Assembly (NCBI RefSeq): GCF_001039355.2
Contig: NW_019775658.1
Coordinates: 717,502 to 781,501, forward strand
DNA from: Lingula anatina
Lineage: Eukaryota > Brachiopoda > Lingulata > Lingulida > Lingulidae
Length of the DNA: 64,000 nucleotides
Reading direction: 5' to 3'
Part shown: positions 12,601 to 23,257 of the stretch, in pieces
Numbering within the stretch: the stretch's first letter is position 1
Layout of the letters: every line of letters begins with the position of its first letter
Notes under the pieces: generated by a model
Told to the model about the DNA's origin: nothing
Seen by the model: the letters and a program-made list of their open reading frames with translations, nothing else
Database searches by the model: none
Program-made: the position numbers and the translations under genes

Positions 12601-15600
12601 TTAATCTCTAGATCGATCTAAATCTCTGGGAAAGCACCCTTAGTGGTACTTGAAAAAGAGTGCCGAATGAATTAATGTTATTGAGTAAGATTCTTAAGTC
12701 GACATGACCTAAAACTAATGAACTTTCCAGAGGTAACCATGGCAGCAAGTCATTTGTGTCGACAAGGGTCAATTCACGAGGGGACGACTTCCGCGAGGGT
12801 GTCCATGCAGTGCCCGTGTATTCCCATTACTTTTGGCATCCAGTGAGTAGGCTATTTTATATCATGACTCTCACCAATTATTTTTAATGCGACATGGAGA
12901 ATATCATCGCTTTTAATCGTATGTAGGCCTAATGATGAAGGAGGGAGAAAATGACAATGGTATTTATTCAAATACAGCAACCTGTCTTATTCCAATTTGC
13001 CAAAGCTCTTATGTGATTTCTGTAAAATTGGACTTGAGTGATATCTTGGATACAACATACGCGAGTAACAAAGTAAAAGGGAAAAGAACCCCCTATGTAA
13101 CACTATATTCTACTAGAACACCTGAACATTGGACATTTTTCAGATCATTGGTACTAACTTCTCGGTGTGCCTAGTTCTTGGAGACGGTGACAGAGTGGTG
13201 ACCCTGAAAATGCCGGACACTATTACACCTGAAATGTTTAAGTACCACAGACTTGACCTTAAGCCAGGAGAGAGCCAGTGCAGGCACTTTGCGAGAGTGG
13301 CAACCACGAGTAAATAATAGACCTCATTACACTACTCCGATAACAAGATAGTCAAACATTTAAGAACGCTAATTAGCATATAAATATAAAATGAGCTTAT
13401 AAAATAAATTTTACTATGTACAATATAATTTGAAGTTTTGGTTTTGGAAGTTTGCTTATGTTTGGAATAATGGACATATTTATCGATAAAATATAGCATA
13501 ACTTCTAATTTGAAGTTCTGACATTGGAAGTTAGTATTAAGGATAGTATAACAAAATAAAAAGTTCTTTAAAGGGAATGGTAGAAAAAATAGTATTTGTA
13601 GATATATATGTCAAAATATATATGTCATATGTTTAGAGAAACTTATTGTAATAACTAATAAGAACTAATTATAATGGTATCTTGTCACTGTAGCATCCAG
13701 TACTGTGATGTTTGGTCCCATTGCTTTCAAGAAATTGTATCTCTACCTGGATACCAATGAAACCCTGGAGTCCGTGCACGGATATGAAAGTTATCTAATG
13801 GGAAATACTACTGATGATCTCGGCCTAAAGGTAGGGTAGGCTACTCCTCGCAACATCATGAAGAGAAATTAAAAAGTTCGCCTTGACCTCTCTGTTATGC
13901 CTTCACTGTCGGTTTTTCTTTTAAATTATGTGCGATTATAATGTTCTGTTTTCAGGATTCGGTGAAAGCCTCAGTGGCCATCACATACCAGGCGGAACAG
14001 ATCTGGAAGAACAAGCAGCTGTTGTCACATTACGTGGTGTGGAGATACATAGGAACTGTAGATGGCGTTGTGCGCGTATTTCCAGGAGTGCAACTGTCTA
14101 AGAATTTTGATGTAACACAAAGACAATGGTTTGTGTCGTTTTCGTTGATCTTTACAGCTGTTTCAACATATCTCAAAAATGCAGATAGATAATCTGACTG
14201 TCGGAGAACAAATACTAAAAGTTGTCATTTGAAAAAAATCCTCATTCATTTTACATTTCTTTTATTTTTAATCTTGTAATACGAGTCTTGACAATTCCAT
14301 GCATTTTAGCATCGCTGATGTTGCGTTTGGTGTTATTTTGTTGCCACGATTCTCTTTTGAATAACGTAATATAGGAACTCTGATTTATTACAGCAGAATT
14401 TCATTTCCATCATTTGCGTGTCAAATACTGGATCTTGCATGGGGCAAAATAAGTTATACTATTACTTCTACTAGGTTCAAGAGAACGGCGACGTATAATA
14501 ACAAGAACGTGTTGACAGCGCCATATCTAGACGCTTGGGGAGCAGGTTTCGTGGTTACGCTTAGTCACGCTATTTATGATAGCAGGTAGGTCACTTTCAA
14601 TTTGCTCTGCTCAATTTGGTCTGTATTTAGTTCTAAAAAATGATCGACTTCCATTTTAATACATAATAACCTAAGCTTGGGCGTATCTAGACCTGAAATG
14701 TCGAGTAACATGAAAGACGTTTTCGTTTCAAAGTTATCAAAGAACCTAAAATCAAGATGTTTCTTTTACATGTTAAGGCCTATACATGATATTCATACAG
14801 TATTCCTTCATGCAAAGGCCTTTTGTTGTTGTTGTTGTGGCATATGTTCAAACTGACGAGGCCTCTAAGATCCCTAGATAATTTATCTTTTTCAGATATG
14901 CCGGAAAGAACTCTTCCAGTGGAGAGATTGTTGCTGTCATGGCAACCGACATGACGGTGAACTATCTTGACCAGATCGTGCAGCTGTACGGGCCCTGCAA
15001 AAGCGCCACCTACAGGTGGGTGAGCTCCTTTTCATTTTAAATAATGTTGCAATAGCAATAATTTGTACCCGCGATGTAGAATCTCTGTAGACAGTGCACG
15101 TGCGACAGCGACGGATTCAAAGTAAAAAAGGAGAAGGGGCGAACACTTAAATTTTATTGTTCATACTTTTCTCGGTCTGTCTTCTGGAAAAGAATTGAAT
15201 TAAACTGAAATAAATATAAGTAACTGTTATATATTAGGATATTTTCCATGCATCGGTGTTATTATTCTTCAACCTTTAATGGCATAATTCCAATTTTGTC
15301 GAATAGTTTTACATTTTGTTGATATTTGCCGTATTACTTCTTAGTTACGTATCTCGAAAATATCTTTCTTCTTATTCCGTCGTTTTCTTTCTTTTTTAAA
15401 GGTGTTTTATAATCGACAGCGCGGGTTACCTGGTATTCCATCCCTACTTCGTCACCGTGTCTGATAAGCCGCAGGTCGCCACCATGCACATGTTATTCCA
15501 GGTGTGATCAGTCTGGTATTAACTAACGGTGGTGAAATTTGATGCAATTGCTTTTGTAATACTCATTTTTTAAAGTTAATTTTTTGGAATATATGCGCTG

Positions 15601-18600
15601 GTATCTTGAACTGGGTTAAGAAATCGGAATCAACCAAAATGGGCGAATTAATGATGGTCGTTTTTGTAACCAATGTGCAACAAGTCCGAATACTTGGTCG
15701 TTTCCTGCATGTTTTAATACTGTTTATTACAATATATTTATGGATTTATCACAGTTCATTCTATGTAAACTAAACAGAAAACCTTTTTCCCATCTAAAAG
15801 GAACCAGCGGTGGGGTATGATCTAGTACAAAAAGGAATTCTACGCAGAGAATCGTGCGTAGATCTCGAGGCCATTAAAGAACGCCATTACTGGTGGGTAA
15901 GTATGGTACATTTTAAGGCGCGTTTACATTTAATTGAATCGATCTTCCTCGGTATGAGCAAGGTAGCCTCGCTATGAGCAGCAAGCGTTTTCCCTTTAAA
16001 TCCTCAAAGTAAGACCATGTCGCGGCTTACGGTTGAGGGGGGGTGGGGGTGGGGGTGGGGCGAGGTAGTGGTATGGAGGACACAGGGATTTCTGCCTATA
16101 ACGTGCATTGCTTAACCACACACTCCAGAGAGAACTGTCGCACCAAGAAGAGTCTACCCAACCTGTGTGTCACCGCACGTTTAAATACTCAATAAGTTAT
16201 CATGGAAGGAGCGGTCGTCTCTGCATGAGTGAAAACTGTTGTATAACGAGCAACTTGGAGAAAAAATTTTGTTAGGGTTAAAATGACGAATTAAAAGCCG
16301 TTCACAGTTTGTAGTGGCAAAATCCTTTGTTGCAGGTGCATTTACAAGACTCGGCCTACCCTGACGGAGTAGATAACATGGGCCGGCGCCCTTCTTATGA
16401 ACTAAGGCCCATCACCAATAGCAACGTGTTTTTCGTCATACGGCAACATCCCATACCAGATACCCATGACTGTCTTTGTGATGTAAGTATATATTTATAT
16501 CAGGACACAAACGCTGAAGCAAAGCAAGGTTCAAGATTATTAGGACATCGCTGTCTTTCGTTTTTAATTGTATTGTAACATCAAAAGTAATTAGTATGGG
16601 GGGGGGGGGGAGAGAGAGTTTCATTAAGACACATAGAACTTTTCCTTTTACCCAAATGATTTTTCGTAGCAGCACATCAGTATATTTCTACCAATAATTT
16701 CAAAGAGTTACACGAGCGATTTCCTCGGATTGGCACAGATGTTTAAAAAGCGTTATGCGTGATGTAAAAATTAAAAAAATTGTCGCTGTAGTTTGAAGCA
16801 AAATTAATTCACGACTGCATTTATCATATATGTATTTTTATATTATTATCAAGCTAATATTTTTCATTATAAGAATTACATGGGTCACCCTGGAAACAGT
16901 TCCTGTCTCCGAGATGATGAATACCCGGATGATGTGTGCGAGTGTCCATGTTATCGGAACGCTCTCTTCAATTACTGCGACCACGTGTACAACATCAGCC
17001 AGTGAGTTCAGTATTTTGAACACGTTCAGGGAGTCTAGGCCTACGTGAACCTTAATTCAATGCACCACTGATATATTTTTGTTAGTTTCAATCAATCTGT
17101 TACTTTGCAAAGGAAATCAAAATGCTTTCGCTGTCAAATGTTCCTACTGAAACCAGCTTAATATTCTACTGCGACTTTCTTTTCAAAAAATAAAAATTCG
17201 TTCCCCCTTTTAAGTGAAAGTGCTAAGAGCTTCGGTGGAGAAGGGGGGGGGGGGGCGTTAACGGTGGGGAATGTTTTGTTTAAACCTTTTGCGAAGCAGA
17301 TTTGACGTAAATGATCCGTTTAATTTCAGCTCCGCTTCCTCTCACGCGTGCACCCCACAAACCCCCGATCTTACCGATATGTCCTCAGGGGAGTTCGGCC
17401 GGGTCCAGCAGCTCAAGCCGTGCTACGATATACAGTGTGCTAACATGACCACGCAAGAGTAAGTCAATAAGTTTCCTATACTACCAGGGGTGTAGCTAGA
17501 TAGATAGATAATATATTCCCACGTGAGCAGATCTCAACGATGTACCTGTACGTTCGAATGCAGTTAGCGTACACATACTTGTAAATTGAAAAATATCCCT
17601 CTTTTGATAGAAATAGCGGTAAACGTAAATAATAACGTCGCGGGACCCATTTTGGACAAGAAATTACTTTTTCTGGTCCTGCTCAGTAGTGGGTTGCTGT
17701 ATATAATGCTAAATTCGGCATACGTAACGAAGGCAAATGACCGTATATGATAGCACATAACATCTGTTGATTTGAAAACAGCGTGCCAGGAAAGTAAGCA
17801 TAAAATACACAGATCGGTGTACGGTATCATTATCATTCATGATAATTGAAAGTATCTTTAACAGCGCTCACTTTTTGCGCGATCTTTAATTACTACTTGC
17901 ATGTCAAAATAAATAAATAAATAAATAAATAAAATAATAATAATAATAATAAATAAAATAAATAAGGCAAGAACCCTCTTAAATATGACACACACAAAAC
18001 CCATCCCTGCTTTTAGCCCCGTCACTTTTTTATAAATTGTTGCTATTTCTTCCAGCATGTGTTACTCCATGGCTGGCTGTAGCTGGTGTCAGGAGGCCAG
18101 TGACGGCTCACAGTTGACCACGCCCTTTTGTGCCACGCAGTTTGTTTGCTACTTCGGGCGTATAGGACAAACTTGTCCATACGGTAGGTGCCTGGTAGTT
18201 TTGCGTTATTTTGGGCGTATTTCAAGCGTGTTTTACGGTATGTACTAGTTACTGCGGGCGTATTGGCTAAACGCGTGTACGGAAAGCATTGTACAACTTA
18301 TGGGCATAAGAATATTGGCAAATTGCAGTCTCGGGAGTCAAGGTGCCATACGTATACATGCATGCTCCTCAAGTATGGTGTCAAAATGCTATATTCAGAA
18401 AGGCATTTTCCCAGTTACATTAGTTGCCGTTACGATTTTACTTTGACAAACTCTTCAACTTTCAATATTTCAAAGGTGATAAATTCGCGTCATATATTTG
18501 GAATAATCTCTTTTTACATGTTGGCCCACATACACTTAGTTTAACCTCATCTTGCGTGTCCACAATTCAAAACCATGTTCATGCATTTCTTGGTTTGTTC

Positions 18601-18902
18601 CAGACAACTGCCCAGGAGACACTATTAGCACGGGGCGCAAGGACCAAGAGGCAAACCAGGCAGGAGAAAACGGGGACAATATAGGCATCATACTTGGTGG
18701 TCTCTTCGGCAGTATGGCCACCGTGGGGATATTCGCAGCAGCCTGCAACATTCTCTTTCAAAGAATGAAATCCAGGCGACGGCGGCGGTACGCCAGGACC
18801 AGACGTGGGTCACCAACATGGACATCTCCGGCGGCGACATCCCCGTCGACAAGCGACCAGTCCCAGTCGTTACCTGCCGTGGACGAGATCAGGTCGCCAT
18901 AG
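6648..18902 (+). CDS. CACHD1: VWFA and cache domain-containing protein 1 (alpha2delta-like), 23 coding exons
   Basis: Exons: 6648-6821, 7490-7552, 7769-7933, 8175-8383, 9260-9419, 9706-9940, 10259-10384, 11115-11194, 11495-11630, 11947-12220, 12731-12842, 13144-13309, 13694-13830, 13956-14128, 14475-14585, 14896-15015, 15402-15501, 15801-15896, 16336-16482, 16874-17001, 17330-17458, 18056-18183, 18604-18902. The phases join to a 1155-residue protein, close to vertebrate CACHD1. An N-terminal signal anchor (ALIT-type hydrophobic run at ~14-25) precedes the extracellular part. DPRYRPWY, split across two exons, leads into a VWA domain with MIDAS D223-T-S-R-S227, Thr314 (in GGATNY) and Asp344 (in LTDG). 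Two Cache-type regions follow, at ~435-540 (PYLDSLGLG) and ~680-820 (PYLDAWGAG). A cysteine-rich stretch (~960-1060) precedes one transmembrane helix (~1083-1107), the basic stop-transfer KSRRRRR and a short Ser/Pro-rich tail. Family members modulate voltage-gated calcium channels at the cell surface. The role here is inferred by homology. Confidence 0.92.
10693..11025. repeat. Intronic MITE-like element with 21-bp perfect terminal inverted repeats
   Basis: The left terminus (10693-10713) reads AAAGGGATAATAACTCTTCG plus T, and the right terminus (11005-11025) is its exact reverse complement. Near the centre is a perfect 26-bp palindrome (10856-10881). The element lies in the CACHD1 intron between exons 7 and 8 and has no ORF. 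I take it to be a non-autonomous DNA transposon. Flanking bases do not give a clean target-site duplication. Confidence 0.75.
12430..12633. repeat. Intronic foldback element with AGATCGATCTA termini
   Basis: The left arm (12430-12455) and right arm (12609-12633) are reverse complements over about 25 bp with a few mismatches, around the palindromic core AGATCGATCTA. A second partial copy of the core lies just inside the right arm (about 12590). It is in the CACHD1 intron after exon 10. Probably a small non-autonomous transposon. Confidence 0.6.
16037..16060 (+). repeat. G-quadruplex-prone G-tract
   Basis: Four G runs of 7, 5, 5 and 4 bases are separated by single T bases, which fits a very compact G-quadruplex. 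It lies on the sense strand in the CACHD1 intron before exon 19. Confidence 0.6.
17907..17965. repeat. (AAAT)n/(AAT)n microsatellite
   Basis: A simple tetranucleotide run grades into a trinucleotide run, in the CACHD1 intron before exon 22. Confidence 0.9.
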
Positions 18903-19782
18903 AGATCACGTGCTACAAAAGGGCTAGTTGTAAGACCACCGCTTGTTGGAAGACAGGGAGGCTAATAAAACATTTTCTGATCCTCAAGTTTTGAAATGGG
19001 AAAGACCGCGATAATACCTTTGAAAGAGAAGGGATTCTGATATGGGCTATTTTGAAACAAATATGAATTTCATTTCAAAGTAAAATAATGCTTTCTAAAA
19101 AATAAGTACCTATTTGTTAAGGCACATCTGTTGTTATGGATGGTTTGTAATTCTACAAGAGTGGTGTGACATAGGAAGGAATACAAGCAGTTCCAAACTA
19201 GTGCATTTTGGACCTGTCAGGATGCCAAACATGAACATTTGGGAAATGAAACTTAAAAGTAACATTAAATTATGTTGATTTTTATTTATTCTTGTGAGAA
19301 AACTAAACATTTACAATTGTTTGAATAAACTGATCATCGAAACACATCTTAAACATTACAAAACTACAAATACACCCAGAGAACACAGACCTCCAACAGG
19401 GTCTGTACACTAAATATTGTGGTAGTTGAGAGCACATTCACTACACAACAGGTCACAGCCATTGGAGAAAAACGGGTCACCACCAAAATCTAATTACTTT
19501 AAAGTTAGCCCATTTTTGACCTACCCTGAAAATTAAATTAAAATCCATCCATACATTTTTGAGTGATGTTGGTGTAAAACTAACAGACAGACAAAGTGTC
19601 TCTAGAACCTTTTCATATCTTCTCTGAACTGTTCTGTGCAAAATTTTCCTGTTCTAGAAGTTTTTCATATAGTATCAAGCTTGCCTAAAAATAAAGGGAG
19701 AAATTACAATTGAAAAAACGAAATTAAAATCATAGAGATTTTATCAATTGGCAATAAATTTAAACATTTAAACTTGACAATA
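18903..19782. other. Convergent intergenic spacer between CACHD1 and the WRN-type exonuclease
   Basis: It contains the two 3' ends. AATAAA at 18964-18969 is 62 bases after the CACHD1 stop and is its likely polyadenylation signal. TTTATT at 19281-19286 is AATAAA on the minus strand and could serve the exonuclease gene. No ORF or repeat of note. Confidence 0.5.
18964..18969 (+). promoter_or_regulatory. Polyadenylation signal AATAAA for CACHD1
   Basis: The hexamer lies 62 nt after the CACHD1 stop codon, giving a very short 3' UTR. Position and orientation fit. The call is inference from the motif. Confidence 0.45.
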
Positions 19783-22496
19783 CTAACTTCCAAGTAATGT
19801 ATATTGTCTCTTCTCATAAAGGTCTTCTACTAAAAACATCATGTATGGAGAAAATGAAGGCATCTTATTAATGTCTATTTCAGAGGCAGAATGACCATTT
19901 CTACCTACATAAGCATCAGTAGCTGCATACATCTGCTGTCTTGATGACAGTGGAAACTGTCTCCAGTCACTTTTCCTCACTGAGGGGTCCTTGCAAAGCT
20001 TCTGTCTTAACTTAATAAAATTGATAATAATGATTATAATTCTAAAATTGTGGTTAAGTTTTTACAGTACATGTAGTTGTACAACAATTAAATTATTTTA
20101 AAAAACCATAGAAAGTAGTTCAATATGTATTGAAAATGCACACATAAATGAAATACTAGAAAACCCAAGTACAAAATTCACTGTAGTTTGTTTTTTGATG
20201 TATAATTCCATTAATTGTTATTAATTTTAATTCATGATTATTCTAGGGCATTATCCTCTAAAAACAGCAGGTATTACTAAATTAAAAACAATTTCTGGCA
20301 CTTTGAAAAGCTGAAGTGGCTTCATGTTTTTCAAAACGTCTGAGCTAGGTATATGTGTACAGTTACAAACCAGATATCTAGTAAGACCATCTAAGCTCCA
20401 AGTTTGGCTGCTGTTCACTACACGATTGGCCATCACACTCAGATCTATAGTGCTGCCATCTATGATTTCTTTCACTCTGATATCAAAATCGCGCTCCAAC
20501 TTCCACAGGTCACTGACGTGAGAGATAGAATTTTTTTTCAATAAGAGCTGTGTGGTAAATATTATTTCCATTGGTTTTGATGAAATAATATCCAAATATT
20601 TGACAGCATCAAATGCATGCACCAGATTGCAACTGTAGTGTGTGTATACAAGTACAGGGTGCCTGTCTGTTGCCATTAAATAGACATGAGTCATCAAAAA
20701 ATAAACTACACTTATCATAGCCAGCAATTTTAAAGGGGGGGGGGGGGGGGGTCCTTTTTCTGAAAAAAAAAGGGCCTTTTATCATGAAATCTTTCTGTAC
20801 CAAGATAAATTTTTACTCAGAGCAGACCTTTTCTGGCAAAAAGGGCAGTTCTTTGAACCCCCCCTGGCTATGGCCTGCCTATAAATTAGTCAGATTGAAC
20901 TTTCTTGCTCCTTCTCTTACCTGTCAATCCCTACACCAACCTTCTTTATCTTGGAATGAGACAACAGCTCTTTCAAACCTTTAGGTAACTCTGAAATTAA
21001 GGTGAACAGTGTTATAACAGAACTCATGCCTTACTCAAGTTAAGTCTCCTATTTAATTCTAAATAACTGATTTACAATATGTGTGTGTGTGTCTGCACAA
21101 GTGGATTCACGGGTGCACATGTGTGCAATGGCAGTTCAAGGTTTGGAAAAAGGGGGGAAGTCAAGGGTCTGTTATGTATATTGAATTTTAAGAACAGTGC
21201 ACATGTAGCATATAAAAGTTCACATTTCAATAAAACAAAGCATCTATTACTTGACTGACTCCCCTTCATCAAGTTCAACAATGCTGAGTAAAGCAAGCCC
21301 AAATAAATAAATAAATAAATAAATAAAAAAGCTTATGCCTTCTCCTAAGTTAAGTCCTAGATCTGCCAGTGTTCACCCCATCTGCCCTCCCCCTCCACTC
21401 CCCCTGCATTCACCAATATGAAGTGTGTGTCACCTGCCTCCCATACAGGACACATGGAACAAGTAGCAGCATTTCTCTGGAGTACATATCTGAACCAGGG
21501 CAGTCCTGTCCTCTCTACCTCTCTGGTATGTCACTGGCCACTCAATGTCAAACCCCACTGCAGCATTGTGCTGTTGCGTTTCCAGGCTACAGCTATAAAA
21601 ACATACAGAGATATCAAACTTGAAATCTGTCATTAAATACAGGTTAAGAACTCTTCTGCTACTACTTTATAGCATTGGCACTGTGTACAATTAGAAAACA
21701 AAGCTAAAAGTCCTAATATGTTAAAATAAACTCACATTATATCCTGGCAGAGCAAAGAGCAGTCGTCTTTCCTGTGTGAGTAAATTATTCCTCCTGTAAA
21801 CCTCAGCTCTGGCAAAGAGTCCTCAAGAACGGAGCTCTTGGTGACTCCATTTGACAATCCTGTCTGGTAAAAAAGCCTGTGGTTAAACTTATTTTATGTG
21901 TCAAACAAAAATCCGGTAATAAATATGCATACTAGTATGTGCAGCAGGGGTAGATGGAAGCCATCTTCTGGAAGACAGTCAGAAATTTTAAAGTTAACTT
22001 TGATGGGCATCTAATTTTTTCTGTCAGAAGACAGTCAAAAATGGAGGATGGGTCAACAAAGATTATTTTGAAGACTGCCAGAAAATATCTCTGGATAGTA
22101 CAGATTCTACAGAGGTGACTGCCAAGCATGCTTGTGAATAGGCCATATCGAACAAAAATGAGGTAATACATAAGCATACTTGTATGTACATATACTACAA
22201 AAGTGACTGACGGACCTGGGGGTAGAGCTTGATATGTTATTGAACTATAAAAGTACTAGTAGTGGAAAGATAGATAGAACAATCTGTTAAGTAGCGTGGA
22301 TTTTCATGCACATGCATTGCTTAGCATTTCTATTTACACTGTTACAGTCTCATCTAGCTGCATGTCATTTTAGATGTATATTACAGAAAGGAATTCTATC
22401 AAAAACCCCTGCTACCTGTGCAGATTTAGTTTCAGTTTTGAGTTTCATCCAAGCTGGGAGTTTTCTTTTCCGCGGTACGCTTTGGCTGGAGGCCAT
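19783..22496 (-). CDS. Stand-alone WRN-type 3'-5' exonuclease (DEDDy), 6 exons
   Basis: Coding exons in gene order: 22416-22496, 21736-21863, 21438-21592, 20921-20990, 20371-20512, 19783-20001. They join to 264 residues. After a basic N-terminus containing RKRKLPAWM comes the exonuclease fold. Exo I is VGFDIEW (D85, E87), exo II is GVGIDSDLWKL (D146) and exo III is YAATDAY (Y217, D221), so all five DEDDy catalytic positions are present. Blocks such as CYLFHVS, LPKGLK, TWSLDGL and SDWRQFPLS match the nuclease domain of human WRN in order. The protein stops soon after exo III, with no RecQ helicase, so it resembles the separate WRN-exonuclease genes of insects and plants. Expected activity: 3'-5' DNA exonuclease in the nucleus, in replication or repair. 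Exon 3 must end at ATGGGAG followed by GC to keep frame, so intron 3 (20991-21437) appears to be GC-AG. It is divergent from the dehydrogenase gene at 22848. Confidence 0.9.
21301..21330. repeat. (AAAT)n microsatellite
   Basis: A simple tetranucleotide run inside intron 3 of the exonuclease gene. Confidence 0.9.
21944..22103 (+). repeat. Dispersed repeat copy 1 (CAGGGG...CTCTGGAT)
   Basis: This ~160-bp block is related in the same orientation to 24639-24806. Shared segments include CATCTTCTGGAAGAC near the start, AAGACAGTCAAAAATGGAGG in the middle and AGAAAATATCTCTGGAT at the end. The 5' end CAGGGGTAGAT matches copy 2. The 3' end has lost the inverted terminal sequence. It lies in intron 1 of the exonuclease gene. 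Confidence 0.7.
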
Positions 22497-22847
22497 AGGG
22501 GCCTATACTTTCTGCTTTCGTCACCTTGATCCTTGCAGAAAGCCCTGATATCACCCTTAAGGTGTTCCCGCAGCAACAGTCGCGTCACCCGACCGCAAAA
22601 CGAAACCCGTATAACTGCGACTCAGTGGACTTTCCCCTTTTAAACTTCGCGCAAGATTTTCTGCGGGATTGTACTATTTTGAAAACAATACCACAAAAAC
22701 ACACCCCATCTTATGAGTCCAGATAATTAAACTTAAACCATGAATTTTTCTACAAAGGAATATGAATTCGAATGTTGATATCAGAAACCTTAGTATATAC
22801 TATTTTGACAAATCACACAAAAGTAAACTGTATGTTGCCGCTTAAGG
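22497..22847. promoter_or_regulatory. Divergent (bidirectional) promoter region
   Basis: 351 bp separate the minus-strand exonuclease ATG (22496) and the plus-strand dehydrogenase ATG (22848). The left half (22555-22660) is richer in GC and CpG than its surroundings, for example CGCGTCACCCGACCGC and TTCGCGC. No TATA box is seen. The geometry fits a shared CpG-type promoter with short 5' UTRs on both sides. This is inference from layout and composition. Confidence 0.55.
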
Positions 22848-23198
22848 ATGGCGACTGCTACTGCAAGAAGACCCGTGTTGTACCTGGCCAGTGTCATTCC
22901 TGAGATCGCACAAACTATAAGAAATATCAACCCGAACATTGAAGTGAAAGAAGTAAAAATCGATGGAGATCCAGCAGAACTCAGTGGCAGTAAGTGTGAT
23001 GCAGCCCCAGAAGTATTATTGCATTTTTTTCTCGTACATGATATGTTCAGTGTAGCATGAAATTCCATAGAAGCTGGAAGAAGTGAAGCAGGTCTCGGTA
23101 GTTTCATACTGGATTCTAGAACCAGAGCATAAAACCTGCCACTTTAGTTGGTACATGAAGATAAATTCATGTCAGACGACTATAAAGTGATAAACTTG

Positions 23199-23257
<59 letters not shown>

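Noticed and set aside
21431-21437. GT donor (AG|GTGACA) for exon 3 of the WRN-type exonuclease
   Set aside because: It leaves phase 2 while the next exon needs phase 1; the GC donor three bases upstream keeps the frame and family length.
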